A stretch of 64,000 nucleotides of DNA. Source: Clostridium omnivorum. GTDB taxonomy: Bacteria; Bacillota; Clostridia; Clostridiales; Clostridiaceae. The translations under genes and the position numbers were made by a program. Below the pieces are notes generated by a model. That model was not told the DNA's origin, did not search any database, and was given only the letters and a program-made list of their open reading frames with translations. Position 1 is the stretch's first letter. Each line of letters opens with the position of its first letter. Location of the stretch: positions 1,848,001 to 1,912,000 of the forward strand of contig NZ_BRXR01000001.1 of the NCBI RefSeq assembly GCF_026012015.1, given 5' to 3'. Below, one piece after another: positions 9,182 through 17,696 of the stretch.

Positions 9182-11482
9182 TTACATATCCGCTGATTTT
9201 GATTTTGTATTAGAAGCACCTTTTAAGAATGTAAATCCTCCATGCTTAGAGTATAATACAGAAACAACAACCACTACTGAACAAATAATCAAAGTAGTTA
9301 TCATACCAAAATCAGTTGCTTTATACTGTACAAGTACTGGAGCTGCAAGCAAGGATACAAGATTCATTACCTTTATCATAGGATTTAATGCTGGACCAGC
9401 AGTATCCTTTAGAGGATCGCCTACTGTATCCCCTACAACCGCAGCCTTGTGAGCCTCAGAACCCTTTCCACCATAAAGTCCATCTTCTATTGTCTTCTTA
9501 GCATTATCCCAGGAACCACCTGCATTGGACATAAACACTGCAAGAAGCTGTCCTGAAACAATTACTCCTGCAAGAAAGCCTCCAAGAGATTCTACACCAA
9601 GTAAAATACCTACAACTAGAGGAGTCAAAATACCCACAAGAGCAAGTCCTATAAGTTCTCTCTGAGCTGCAACGGTACATATATCAACAGCCTTCTGATA
9701 ATCTGGCTTAACCTTTCTCTCCATAAGTCCTGGTATTTTAAATTGTCTTCTAACTTCCTCAACAATCTTTGATGCAGCACGAGTTACTGCATTTATGATA
9801 AGTGAAGAAAAGAGCCAAGGAATACATGCACCTATTAAAACACCTATAAATACCTTAGGCTCTGAAACACGAATACCTGTAGAAGCCAGCCTTAATACTT
9901 CATCTATCTTCATTTGAGCTTGAATCTTAGTTACATCTGTTAGGAAAGAACCAAAAAGGGATACCGCGGCAATAACAGCTGATCCAATAGCAACACCTTT
10001 AGTTATGGCTTTTGTAGTATTACCTGTTGCATCGAGATGGTCCATAACCTTTCTTGCATTTTCATCAAGACCTGCAAGCTCTCCAATTCCATTTGCATTA
10101 TCTGAAATTGGTCCAAAGGAATCCATTGCAACGTTGTTTCCAGTAAGAGTAAGCATTCCAATACCAGTCATAGCTACGCCGTATAATACATAATTAACTC
10201 CCATTCCATTATATATAAGAATAGAGGTAAAAATAGTAACAGCAATAACTATAGTCTGCCATACAGCACTTTCATAGCCTTCTGCAATACCTCTTAAAAT
10301 CAGTGTTGCAGAACCTGTTTTTGATGCAGCTGCTATATCTTTTACCGGCCTATAGTGAGTATCTGTAAAATGCTTTGTTATTTCATCCAACACTATTGCT
10401 AGTATTATACCAACGCCAACTGATAAAAAGGCTCTCCACTCGTTCATATAAAAATGTGCCAGCAGTGCAAATGATACAAGGCTAATAGCTGCCGAAACAT
10501 AAAAACCTTTATTAATTGAATTCATAGCATTATTGTTCTTTAAATCTTTTGAGCCTCTAACAAGATATGTTCCTACCATAGAAGAAAGTACTCCTATTCC
10601 TCTAACAAGCAGCGGGAATACAATCCACTTTAGCTCACCATGATTCATATTCATAAGAGCTAAACCTAATATAAGTCCTGATACTATTGTAACTTCATAG
10701 GATTCAAATATGTCAGCTGCCATACCAGCACAGTCTCCAACGTTGTCCCCTACAAGGTCTGCAATAACAGCTGCGTTTCTCTCATCATCCTCGGGAATAC
10801 CAGCCTCAACTTTTCCAACCAGGTCTGCACCTACATCAGCAGCTTTTGTATAGATACCTCCACCTACTCTCATGAAAAGAGCAAGCAATGTGCCACCAAA
10901 GCCAAAGCCAAGCAGAGCATCTGGAGCTGCTATACCAAACACCATAAAAATAAGGGTTCCTCCAAGGAGTCCTAGACCATCAGTAAGCATTCCAGTAATA
11001 GTTCCTGTCCTATAAGCAATCTTAAGTGCCTCTCCAAAGCTTCTAGTAGATGCTGAAGCAACACGTACATTTCCCTCAACAGCCATTCTCATTCCAAACT
11101 GACCAACCATTAATGAGAAGCAAGCACCCATAACGAAGGCTATAGCTCTTCCAACACCTATAATAACTTTTACATCACCCTCAGATTTTCCTGCAAAACG
11201 TCTCATTGCTTCTTCTGACGGTGGAACTACATAAACAGACAAGAATAAAACAAAAGTAAGTACAACAATAAGCGGCACTATTGTTCTCAATTGTCTCTTT
11301 AGATAAGCATCGGCTCCAAGCTTAATAGCGCCCCACACTTCCTGCATTTTTGCAGTACCTTTATCATGTTTCATGATTTGTTTTCTTAGAAGTAGGGCAT
11401 AACCTAATCCTAAAAAAGCAATCAGGAGAACGCACCATATGGCGACAATCTCAAAGGTAGTGGCATTTGTAAGACTAAACAT
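9182..11482 (-). CDS. hppA: Membrane-bound ion-pumping pyrophosphatase, K+-independent type
   Basis: Integral membrane enzyme that hydrolyses pyrophosphate and pumps protons (or sodium) across the membrane. I see the family hallmark GGGIYTKAADVGADLVGKVE followed by AGIPEDDERN and DNVGDCAGMAADIFESYE, the Asp-rich substrate site, and C-terminal DNAKKTIEDG and HKAAVVGDTVGDPLKDT. About 15-16 membrane helices are predicted in 766 residues. The GNTTKAITKG motif has Lys and Thr where K+-dependent enzymes have Ala and Gly, so it should be K+-independent; the pumped ion cannot be decided from motifs alone. ATG 11482 was chosen for AAGGGG upstream. It is a single-gene unit with a consensus-like promoter. 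Confidence 0.95.
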   Translation of the reverse strand: MFSLTNATTFEIVAIWCVLLIAFLGLGYALLLRKQIMKHDKGTAKMQEVWGAIKLGADAYLKRQLRTIVPLIVVLTFVLFLSVYVVPPSEEAMRRFAGKSEGDVKVIIGVGRAIAFVMGACFSLMVGQFGMRMAVEGNVRVASASTRSFGEALKIAYRTGTITGMLTDGLGLLGGTLIFMVFGIAAPDALLGFGFGGTLLALFMRVGGGIYTKAADVGADLVGKVEAGIPEDDERNAAVIADLVGDNVGDCAGMAADIFESYEVTIVSGLILGLALMNMNHGELKWIVFPLLVRGIGVLSSMVGTYLVRGSKDLKNNNAMNSINKGFYVSAAISLVSFALLAHFYMNEWRAFLSVGVGIILAIVLDEITKHFTDTHYRPVKDIAAASKTGSATLILRGIAEGYESAVWQTIVIAVTIFTSILIYNGMGVNYVLYGVAMTGIGMLTLTGNNVAMDSFGPISDNANGIGELAGLDENARKVMDHLDATGNTTKAITKGVAIGSAVIAAVSLFGSFLTDVTKIQAQMKIDEVLRLASTGIRVSEPKVFIGVLIGACIPWLFSSLIINAVTRAASKIVEEVRRQFKIPGLMERKVKPDYQKAVDICTVAAQRELIGLALVGILTPLVVGILLGVESLGGFLAGVIVSGQLLAVFMSNAGGSWDNAKKTIEDGLYGGKGSEAHKAAVVGDTVGDPLKDTAGPALNPMIKVMNLVSLLAAPVLVQYKATDFGMITTLIICSVVVVVSVLYSKHGGFTFLKGASNTKSKSADM

Positions 11483-11523
11483 AAAGATCAACCCCTTTGT
11501 AGAAATAGAAAAATTTGTAACCG

Positions 11524-11552
11524 ATTATATTATATACCTTTTAAAGCTACAA
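11524..11552 (-). promoter_or_regulatory. Promoter of hppA
   Basis: On the minus strand TTGTAG (11552-11547) and TATAAT (11529-11524) are separated by 17 bp, 42 bp before the hppA ATG. Confidence 0.6.
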
Positions 11553-11677
11553 AATCACTAGTAAATGCACCATTTTACTGAAATATGTAAATATTCTGTG
11601 AAATAACTAAACCATCAACTGTTCCTTTGGTACATCCTTCAAAAGTGTTATACTAATTTATAAATATACTACTATAT

Positions 11678-11713
11678 ACAAAAGGACTCGCCTTTATAGA
11701 CAAGCCCTTTTGT
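11678..11713 (-). terminator. Terminator between DUF2087 regulator and hppA
   Basis: A 13-bp stem with G-T pairs (ACAAAAGGGCTTG / CGAGTCCTTTTGT on the minus strand) lies 50 bp after the DUF2087 gene. The stem ends in a T-rich arm. Confidence 0.7.
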
Positions 11714-11764
11714 ATTATATTATGCATATTTATCATTTTTACCTATTATATATACATCAAGTAA

Positions 11765-12535
11765 TCACTCTTTTACCCAGTAACTGCTGCAATCATTAGA
11801 CCTTTCAATAAAGCCATACTCTACCATGGCCCTTCTAATTGTAGCATAATCCTCAAATATCCTTTGCAAGATTCTGTTTATCTCTCTTTCAGAGTACTTC
11901 TTTCCTTTAGAAAAATTCTTAACTACTTCTGACAAAATTATTATTTTCTTCTTTTCCTTAGCAGGAAATGTTTTTATAGCTCCACTTTCATCCATATAAT
12001 TTTTGATTGTACTTTCTCTTTCCTTATCAGTAATATTATATCTATCATCTATCGTAGTTGCTGTCTTATGTGCATCACGAAGAATATCCTTATCTAATAT
12101 ATTTACTTTCTTCTGTGTATTTTCTGATATTAATTCCATCATGGCTAAAAATAATCTTGCCTGCTTTTCCTTCTCTCGTAATTTAAAGCGGTGATTTCTT
12201 ATGGTAGATTGTGCTACTCCAAGCTTTATTGCAATCTCCTTATCAGTTAATCCAGAAGCTATTAGTACTAACAGTTCTCTTTGAATCTCTGTTAACCCCG
12301 TAAAGGTAGGATTCATACCTAATAAATATTCTAAGGTTGAGCTATGCTTTTCTAATATATGAAGTTCAACAGCCTTTCTTGAATCATAAAGCATAGATTC
12401 CACCTGATATATTCTTCCTTTTATAAATTCTTCCTCACAAATTATACATTTGTAGCATTCTTCTGATTCAGTATACCCTTTTTTTATTTCTTCAGTAGCT
12501 GCATCCCAAAATAATTCTTTATTGTTCTCATTCAT
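11765..12535 (-). CDS. DUF2087 regulator with C2H2-like finger and LuxR-type HTH
   Basis: Predicted DNA-binding regulator of about 256 residues with three parts. Residues about 28-68 carry C-x2-C ... H-x4-H (CIICEEEF, then ELHILEKH), a zinc-finger-like motif. Residues about 80-135 form a LuxR-type helix-turn-helix (LTEIQRELLVLIASGLTDKE, then STIRNHRFKLRE). The last 65 residues are a DUF2087 domain (YSEREINRILQRIFEDYATI). ATG 12535 follows AGAGGTG. It is divergent from the CD3324/FusB-like unit. A paralogue with the same architecture sits at 37018-37980 beside another CD3324 gene. This recurring partnership suggests it controls the neighbouring ribosome-stress genes; the signal is unknown. Confidence 0.8.
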   Translation of the reverse strand: MNENNKELFWDAATEEIKKGYTESEECYKCIICEEEFIKGRIYQVESMLYDSRKAVELHILEKHSSTLEYLLGMNPTFTGLTEIQRELLVLIASGLTDKEIAIKLGVAQSTIRNHRFKLREKEKQARLFLAMMELISENTQKKVNILDKDILRDAHKTATTIDDRYNITDKERESTIKNYMDESGAIKTFPAKEKKKIIILSEVVKNFSKGKKYSEREINRILQRIFEDYATIRRAMVEYGFIERSNDCSSYWVKE

Positions 12536-12695
12536 ATTTTTCAACACCTCTATAGTTCGTTTATATATTTATTATATACACATATTAGCGTTTTGTCTAC
12601 ATATAAACAAACATTTTTAGATTATGTCTACATCGATAATGTTTTACTCCATTTTAATTTTTATGCTTCTGGTTTGTTTTCTCCAGCATTAATGA

Positions 12696-12918
12696 TATAA
12701 TACATTTAGCGTATTGGGGGTGTTTTTATGAAGGTCTATGCTACATTCAGCTCTAAATCAGCTTGCTCCTTGCAAAGACTACAACAAAGTCAGCTATGCT
12801 TTGTTTGGAGCCTAAGCTGTATAGTTTAGCTGTAATACGTACATGTTTAGGTTCTGTAACACATAGCTTTTTTGTATTCTTTGCTTTAATACTTTTATAA
12901 GAGTAAAGGAGTAAGGAA
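12696..12918 (+). promoter_or_regulatory. Promoter and attenuator-like leader of the CD3324-FusB unit
   Basis: TATAAT at 12696-12701 (upstream TTTGTT at 17 bp) begins a leader of about 210 nt. GGAGCCTAAGC (12807-12817) can pair with GCTTGCTCC (12761-12769; 9 bp with a bulge) or with GTTTAGGTTCT (12845-12855; 11 bp including G-U pairs), which are mutually exclusive. AGCTATG (12792-12798) also matches CATAGCT (12862-12868) followed by a T-run, a possible terminator arm. A 33-codon ORF covers the first two pairing regions. This is the form of a ribosome-dependent attenuator; it has not been folded by computation. Confidence 0.5.
12728..12829 (+). CDS. 33-residue leader ORF upstream of CD3324
   Basis: ATG 12728 follows GGGGGTG at 7 nt spacing. 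The product, beginning MKVYATFSSK and ending LSCIV, is rich in Ser, Gln, Leu and Cys and matches no family I know. Its stop lies 10 nt after the central pairing region of the leader, so ribosome position on it would choose between the alternative stems. Most likely a regulatory leader peptide. Confidence 0.45.
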   Translation: MKVYATFSSKSACSLQRLQQSQLCFVWSLSCIV

Positions 12919-13224
12919 ATGAAGTATGTGAAGGCACATGATGTGTTACCAGAGGAAATTGTTAAAATACTACAAGAATATATAGACGGAGAATATCTTT
13001 ATGTACCCAGAAAAAATGAAAATCATAAAGCCTGGGGAGAAAAGAGCGGTATAAAGAATAGTCTTAAGGTAAGAAATAGTGAAATTTATAAAAAGTACCT
13101 TAATGGAGCTGCTATTTATAAACTAACTCAAGAGTATTACCTGTCAGAAAAAAGTATACGTAGAATAATAGGACAACAAAAACTTATATGCTCACAATCA
13201 TTACAGAATCATTTAATAGATTGA
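12919..13224 (+). CDS. CD3324-family HTH protein
   Basis: Small protein of 101 residues of the CD3324 family, found in many Clostridia with no tested function. The N-terminal half has the family core (PEEIVKILQEYIDGEYLYVP, then R-K-x4-H-K-A-W-G). Residues about 65-90 form a Mor/resolvase-like helix-turn-helix (YKLTQEYYLSEKSIRRIIG), so DNA binding is likely. AAAGGAGTAAGG precedes the ATG. It lies downstream of an attenuator-like leader and 240 bp before the FusB-like gene on the same strand. A paralogue is at 38206-38499, also behind a leader-peptide element and beside a DUF2087 regulator. Confidence 0.8.
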   Translation: MKYVKAHDVLPEEIVKILQEYIDGEYLYVPRKNENHKAWGEKSGIKNSLKVRNSEIYKKYLNGAAIYKLTQEYYLSEKSIRRIIGQQKLICSQSLQNHLID

Positions 13225-13345
13225 ACGCTTATTTTAAACCATGTTATGCTTTTATTGTGGAAATCCAATAAAAGTGATCATATCTCATTTAAAACAAGGT
13301 TCAGAAATTAAACTGATTGTGAATATATATTACGTTTTAAATTAT

Positions 13346-13391
13346 GATGATTATTTTTACTTTAAGTTGGAGTAATAATAATCATCTTTTT
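13346..13391 (+). terminator. Hairpin plus T-run between CD3324 and the FusB-like gene
   Basis: GATGATTATT (13346-13355) and AATAATCATC (13377-13386) form a perfect 10-bp stem followed by five T. It lies 74 bp before the chosen ATG of the FusB-like gene, so it either ends the CD3324 transcript or attenuates read-through into the FusB-like gene. Confidence 0.6.
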
Positions 13392-13464
13392 ATTTGTGGA
13401 CTTATATGCATTAACTTACATTAGCTATAAAAATAACAAAAATAAGAAAAGAGGACTAGATTTT

Positions 13465-14124
13465 ATGGATGCTTTTATAAAAAAATATCAATATAACTAT
13501 ATAAAAAAATGCTTACATGATTTAAATACTACTTATGGAACTTGTGCAGATAAAAATATTATTGAAGCTAATAAATCATATATATGTGATAAAATATTAT
13601 ACCTTTTCACTGATTTATCAGAGGAACAAAAGGAGCTCCTTGATATTAGTAAAATAACTGAAGCATCGCACATTGATAAGTATTTATCTGACTTAAGTAA
13701 ATATGTATACGAAATGCCACCCGTTACCAGCACACAACTTAGTAAATTGTTTAAGAAGGAAAAGAAGCTTAAATTACCAAACTTAGATGATGAAGATTCA
13801 AAAAATGTATATTTAGGATGGGTTGATACAGCTACTAATAAATTATTTGTAGCTTATAACCTAGATGATAAACTTATAGGTATGGCTTGCAGGATTACAA
13901 GTCAAGGTTCTAAAAACACTCGCATGTGTACCCTTTGCAATCGTATAGCAGGAGAAAATGAAGTAGCCTTTGTTTCTCCTATCTGTAAAACAACTAATGC
14001 TTCAGAAGGTGCATACAGGTCAATAGGCTTTAATATTTGTTTAGATAGCAAAACCTGTAATGAGCGTATTGCATCTGTGGAAAAGCTTGAAAAAATATTA
14101 AAGAATGTGAACAATATAAAGTGA
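13465..14124 (+). CDS. FusB/FusC-type elongation factor G-binding protein
   Basis: Predicted ribosome-rescue protein that binds EF-G and frees it from the ribosome; staphylococcal FusB/FusC confer fusidic acid resistance this way. The 219-residue length matches FusB. The C-terminal half carries the treble-clef zinc finger: MCTLC near residue 155, then SPICKTT, and C-L-D-S-x2-C-N-x-R-I near the end, preceded by VYLGWVDTATNKLFVAYN. The N-terminal half is helical. ATG 13465 is preferred over the upstream GTG because AGAGGA precedes it and it restores the family length. It follows a CD3324 gene with a leader; I recall staphylococcal fusB being controlled by translational attenuation, which fits. 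Whether it gives fusidic acid resistance is unproven. Confidence 0.82.
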   Translation: MDAFIKKYQYNYIKKCLHDLNTTYGTCADKNIIEANKSYICDKILYLFTDLSEEQKELLDISKITEASHIDKYLSDLSKYVYEMPPVTSTQLSKLFKKEKKLKLPNLDDEDSKNVYLGWVDTATNKLFVAYNLDDKLIGMACRITSQGSKNTRMCTLCNRIAGENEVAFVSPICKTTNASEGAYRSIGFNICLDSKTCNERIASVEKLEKILKNVNNIK

Positions 14125-14193
14125 TAGTGACATCCCTATCTAAACTGCCTTCACAAATGAAAAATGAAATGATAAACCTAATTGAGGTTTCCC

Positions 14194-14232
14194 AGCCTAA
14201 AGCAAATTATATCTGCTTTAGGCTACTTTTTA
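14194..14232 (+). terminator. Terminator of the FusB-like gene
   Basis: AGCCTAAAGCA and TGCTTTAGGCT form a perfect 11-bp stem followed by ACTTTTT. It lies 70 bp after the stop at 14124. Confidence 0.88.
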
Positions 14233-14338
14233 TAATATAAGTTCCATATAACCACACTTGATGTGCTATAATCTCTATAGAAGCTATCAAAAATAAGACT
14301 TACAATTCATAAAAATATGCCATTCTCCAAAATTACAG

Positions 14339-15139
14339 TTATGAATTCATCCTATCTGATAAAAACACAGTGTTCATTAACATTCTTTCAACTTCCTCAT
14401 ATTGATTATTAGATTTTGTTTGCTGATGATTTTCTTCATCTAACCTTAGACATCCACACCATTTTTCATAAAAATATTCTAGATAGTGATTATATCCATT
14501 TTCTCTCCAACCATCAATTAAGGACAAAAAGTGTTTATCTTCACTATCATACTCTAAAACTATTTTTTCTAATTCTTCACTATTCAACCTTTGGTATTTA
14601 CTAGGATGTATTATTCCCGGACCACTTAATCGACCTTTCTTTGTTAATTTTGATTTTTTCTCATCTGAATAACCAAGCATCAATGCAATTATTGGGAAAC
14701 AATATTTTTGTGGCAAATTTAGAAGTTCATATATTCTATTAATATTTCCTCTGTGCACACAATTACTGAAAAAAGAATCAATTCCAAGCGATTTTGCAGC
14801 AATAGCAGCAGTTTGTGCAGCAAGAATTGTATCCGTGCTGCCTGTTATAAAGTCTACAATGGATACTTCATTTTTATATTGAAACCCTAAATATTCAGCA
14901 GCATCAATTACTCTATTAAAGTCAACACAAAAGAGAAGCATTTTGTTTCCAACATATCCTATCTTTTTCATAACTTCTTTATCATCTACAACTATAATCG
15001 AATAAGTTTGTCTAGCTGATGCTGTAGCTGCATTTACACATGATTTTAATATAAGTGATAAATGTTCTTCTGGAATACTTTTATCCGAAAACTTTCTAAC
15101 TGTTTTAAGATTTTCTATTACTTCTATAGTTTTATTCAT
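14339..15139 (-). CDS. Nitroreductase-family flavoprotein
   Basis: FMN-dependent reductase of the nitroreductase fold, 266 residues. The N-terminus has the family pattern (TVRKFSDKSIPEEHLSLILK, residues about 14-33) with a following ATASARQTYSIIVV FMN-binding strand. Central helices (AAQTAAIAAKSLGIDSFF) and the GYSDEKK region match the fold. The C-terminal 70 residues (from SEELEKIV) are an unusual extension ending in KWCGCLRLDE with two Cys. GGGGAG precedes ATG. It lies downstream of a MarR gene on the same strand, and a near-perfect MarR-type operator sits about 90 bp before its start. Substrate unknown; nitro compounds, quinones or enoates are possible. Confidence 0.8.
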   Translation of the reverse strand: MNKTIEVIENLKTVRKFSDKSIPEEHLSLILKSCVNAATASARQTYSIIVVDDKEVMKKIGYVGNKMLLFCVDFNRVIDAAEYLGFQYKNEVSIVDFITGSTDTILAAQTAAIAAKSLGIDSFFSNCVHRGNINRIYELLNLPQKYCFPIIALMLGYSDEKKSKLTKKGRLSGPGIIHPSKYQRLNSEELEKIVLEYDSEDKHFLSLIDGWRENGYNHYLEYFYEKWCGCLRLDEENHQQTKSNNQYEEVERMLMNTVFLSDRMNS

Positions 15140-15225
15140 TTTAACATCTCCCCAAATACATCTTTCATTTTATAGTACAAAATTTAATTAATTAATTTAT
15201 GTCATATTGTATTCCTCCTTTATGC

Positions 15226-15241
15226 AGTTCGGCACCGAACT
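15226..15241. promoter_or_regulatory. MarR-type operator upstream of the nitroreductase
   Basis: AGTTCGG-CA-CCGAACT: perfect 7-bp arms around two bases. A related site lies at 15735-15750 upstream of marR, so one regulator probably binds both. Confidence 0.7.
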
Positions 15242-15256
15242 ACTACTGTAAAAAAA

Positions 15257-15688
15257 TTATCGAGTAAAATTATTTATTACCCGATCTAATAACAAAAGAA
15301 AAGTTTCAGCTTCCTCTTCTTTAAAATCTTTAAAAAATTCTCTTATTACATCATCTGAAATTTCTCTGAAATCTTTTTTTATGTTTAACCCTTTTTCAGT
15401 TAAAACTATATAGGAGAATCTCTTATCTTCTGGGTTTGATTCTTTAGTAACATATCCATCTTTCAATAATTTATCTACTAACTGAGTAACTGTAGACTTT
15501 GAACGATTGATTCCTTTGCTTATTTCTTTCATCGTTAATTTTCCATTGTTATCATAAAGTATATCTAATATATTACCATGTGATACAACAAGGCCTTCAA
15601 TGCCGCGTCTTTTAAGTTCACACTCAATGTAATCAAAGACTTTACTTCTTATATTTGAAATTTTGGATATAGCCAAATATTTATTCAT
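15257..15688 (-). CDS. MarR-family transcriptional regulator
   Basis: Winged-helix regulator of about 143 residues. The recognition region is MKEISKGINRSKSTVTQLVD (residues about 60-79) followed by the wing DGYVTKESNPEDKRFSYIVL with the conserved DKR. ATG 15688 is preferred; GAGGG lies 11 nt upstream, while the upstream GTG would overlap that site. Matching palindromes flank the gene, one before its own start and one before the nitroreductase, so autoregulation and control of the nitroreductase are likely. No redox-sensing Cys pair is evident in the DNA-binding region. Confidence 0.88.
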   Translation of the reverse strand: MNKYLAISKISNIRSKVFDYIECELKRRGIEGLVVSHGNILDILYDNNGKLTMKEISKGINRSKSTVTQLVDKLLKDGYVTKESNPEDKRFSYIVLTEKGLNIKKDFREISDDVIREFFKDFKEEEAETFLLLLDRVINNFTR

Positions 15689-15734
15689 AATAAACAAAGC
15701 CCTCACTTTTGTTAGCTAATGATACTATAAGTAT

Positions 15735-15750
15735 AGTTCGTTACCGAACC
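15735..15750. promoter_or_regulatory. MarR-type operator upstream of marR
   Basis: AGTTCGTTACCGAACC, an imperfect palindrome sharing AGTTCG and CCGAAC with the site at 15226. It is about 47 bp before the marR ATG. Confidence 0.65.
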
Positions 15751-15871
15751 AATGTCAATCTTATCTTCTTCAATTAGTTCCAATATTCTATTGCCTTCAT
15801 TCCTAAATCATATACATATTCCCACAGGTTATCCATAACTTTAAAAACTCGAATATACTATAAAAAAAAAG

Positions 15872-15903
15872 AATAGCAACTCTGTACAAGAGCTGCTATT
15901 TTT
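15872..15903. terminator. Bidirectional terminator after the iron-sulfur flavoprotein
   Basis: AATAGCAACTCT and AGAGCTGCTATT form an imperfect 12-bp stem flanked by an A-run on one side and a T-run on the other. It lies about 105 bp past the stop at 16008. Confidence 0.75.
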
Positions 15904-16007
15904 AATTCTTATTAATCAATAACTTAAGCAAATCATCTACCCTATATTCTATCTACCTTCTACACCTTTTAAATTATTAGCATGAAAATCACTTATTAAA
16001 ATTACAA

Positions 16008-16583
16008 CTAAGCATTTATTTTTGTTAAAAGCCAAGTCATGTTTTCACCAATAGACTCCATATTTTTCATACCTTCAGTATCATTAAGCACTTCCCCAAC
16101 TTCTTTTCCATACACCATATTCCAATAGGTGCCGCCAACTAAGTACATTTGATTATAGTGTAAGAAATAATTCATAGTATCAAAGGCTCGTGTTGCTGCA
16201 CCTCTACGAACAGCTACTACAGAAGCACCTGCTTTATGTTTGAAAAGATTGCCATTAGCACTAGATACCATACCAATCCTTTCTAATAAAGCTTTCATAT
16301 TTGCTGTAACATCTGCAAAATATACTGGAGAAGCCAAAATAATACCGTCTGCTTCAATCATTTTCTCTATACATTCATTTACAATATCGTTATTAAAAAT
16401 ACATTTATTATCCTTGCTTTTAAAGCAATTTCCACAACCCACACATCCACTTATTTTATTATTAGCTAGACTAATAGTTTCAGTTTCTATACCTGCCTTT
16501 TTTAACTCACTAAATATGGCTTCTATAATTATAGAAGTATTTCCATCCTTCTTTGCACTTCCGTTAATAGCTATAACTTTCAT
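16008..16583 (-). CDS. Iron-sulfur flavoprotein / NAD(P)H oxidoreductase
   Basis: Flavodoxin-fold reductase of 191 residues. It opens with the FMN phosphate loop INGSAKKDGNTS (residues 5-16). It carries a compact cysteine motif CVGCGNCFKSKDNKC near residues 47-61, as in archaeal-type iron-sulfur flavoproteins that hold a [4Fe-4S] cluster. ILASPVYFADVTANMKALLE follows. AGGAGTG precedes the ATG. It is divergent from a LysR gene with a 16-bp palindrome in the spacer, so LysR control is likely. Two short remnants of the same protein type lie at 23024-23106 and 26055-26140. Confidence 0.87.
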   Translation of the reverse strand: MKVIAINGSAKKDGNTSIIIEAIFSELKKAGIETETISLANNKISGCVGCGNCFKSKDNKCIFNNDIVNECIEKMIEADGIILASPVYFADVTANMKALLERIGMVSSANGNLFKHKAGASVVAVRRGAATRAFDTMNYFLHYNQMYLVGGTYWNMVYGKEVGEVLNDTEGMKNMESIGENMTWLLTKINA

Positions 16584-16636
16584 TTATATATCACTCCTAT
16601 TTTAAATCATTCTATTTTGTGTTAAAATCAATTTAA

Positions 16637-16652
16637 TATGTTGTACAACATA
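16637..16652. promoter_or_regulatory. 16-bp perfect palindrome in the LysR/flavoprotein spacer
   Basis: TATGTTGTACAACATA is perfectly palindromic and lies between the divergent starts at 16583 and 16736. A second palindrome, TATAACTT-A-AAGTTATA (16707-16723), overlaps the region before the lysR ribosome site. Both are operator candidates. Confidence 0.55.
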
Positions 16653-16735
16653 GTTTTATTATACTTTGTAAATTTAAATTCGAATAATATTAAAAATATA
16701 TATGTATATAACTTAAAGTTATATCAGGAGGAAAA

Positions 16736-17584
16736 ATGATTAGTGTAGATCAAATGAAATATTTTATAGAAATAGTTGAACAAGGTAGTTTAAATAAAGC
16801 TGCCCAGCACTTATATATTTCGCAGCCTGCACTTACAAAGCAATTAGGAATTTTAGAAAAATCCATGAAATGCAAATTATTGATAAGAACGCCTAATGGT
16901 ATAAAATTAACCGCATCAGGCAGATATTTATATGAGCGTTCAAATATAATTATTTCTATGATTAATGAAACTATAAATAGTATTGAAGGATTTAGTAACA
17001 AAGATGTAATTAAAATTGGTGCTCTGCCAAATTTAATAACATATTTTTTGCCCAAGTATGTTGATAAATTCAAGTGTATGAAACATGAGGTATTTATAGA
17101 TGCGATGAGTACAAACAATGAATTGATATCTAGTTTGAATGATAATTTATTCGATATAGTATTTATATCTGATGCAATTGAAAAGCCAGACTATGTTACT
17201 ATTCCATTAGTTGTTGAACCTTTTTTCGTGGTTATGAGTAATAAAAATTATTTAGCTAAATTTGATGAAATTGATTTTTTTTCAATAATGAAAGAACGTT
17301 TAATATTGTATAAGGATCCATGCCCAATTAGAGCAAAGATTAGAGAGCATTGCAACCTTATGAACCTTATTCCTAATATTATATTAGAACTTGATGAAAC
17401 AGAATCAGTTATAAAATATGTTGAGCAAGATTTAGGTATAACAATCTTACCTAAAATGGTTATCGAGAATATAACCAATCCTTCAATACTAGTACGAGAA
17501 ATCAAAAAGTTCCCTATTCACAGAGTAGTTTCAGCCGTTATAAAAAAGGAGAATAGTTCTGTGTTTTTGCCAATGTTATTATGA
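16736..17584 (+). CDS. LysR-family transcriptional regulator
   Basis: LysR regulator of 282 residues. The N-terminal winged helix is typical: MKYFIEIVEQGSLNKAAQHL (residues 7-26), then SQPALTKQLGILEKSMKCKL. The C-terminal periplasmic-binding-like effector domain runs from about residue 90, with a truncated-looking end (IKKENSSVFLPMLL). At 282 residues it is slightly shorter than the usual 290-300. AGGAGG precedes ATG 16736. It is divergent from the iron-sulfur flavoprotein gene, the usual target arrangement. The first rlmH-like repeat begins 54 bp after its stop, so this gene lies just outside the repeat-bounded region. Confidence 0.9.
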   Translation: MISVDQMKYFIEIVEQGSLNKAAQHLYISQPALTKQLGILEKSMKCKLLIRTPNGIKLTASGRYLYERSNIIISMINETINSIEGFSNKDVIKIGALPNLITYFLPKYVDKFKCMKHEVFIDAMSTNNELISSLNDNLFDIVFISDAIEKPDYVTIPLVVEPFFVVMSNKNYLAKFDEIDFFSIMKERLILYKDPCPIRAKIREHCNLMNLIPNIILELDETESVIKYVEQDLGITILPKMVIENITNPSILVREIKKFPIHRVVSAVIKKENSSVFLPMLL

Positions 17585-17637
17585 TAAATAGTAGCAATAA
17601 GGTTAAGGTAAAGTATTGCAATGTTTTTACACAAAAA

Positions 17638-17690
17638 AGTCTACGTAATTTATGGTATGCTGAACCGTAACGGGTATAACATAAGTTTAT
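17638..17690 (-). repeat. rlmH-end-like repeat copy 7, most distal
   Basis: The plus strand reads AGTCTACGT, then AATTTATGGTATGCTGAACC, then GTAACGGGTATAAC. It shares the right half with the copies at 18889 and 39671. The rlmH-like core is degenerate (CATACCATAAAT on the minus strand). It forms an imperfect inverted repeat with outer arms of 9 bp. Confidence 0.65.
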
Positions 17691-17696
17691 TATACC

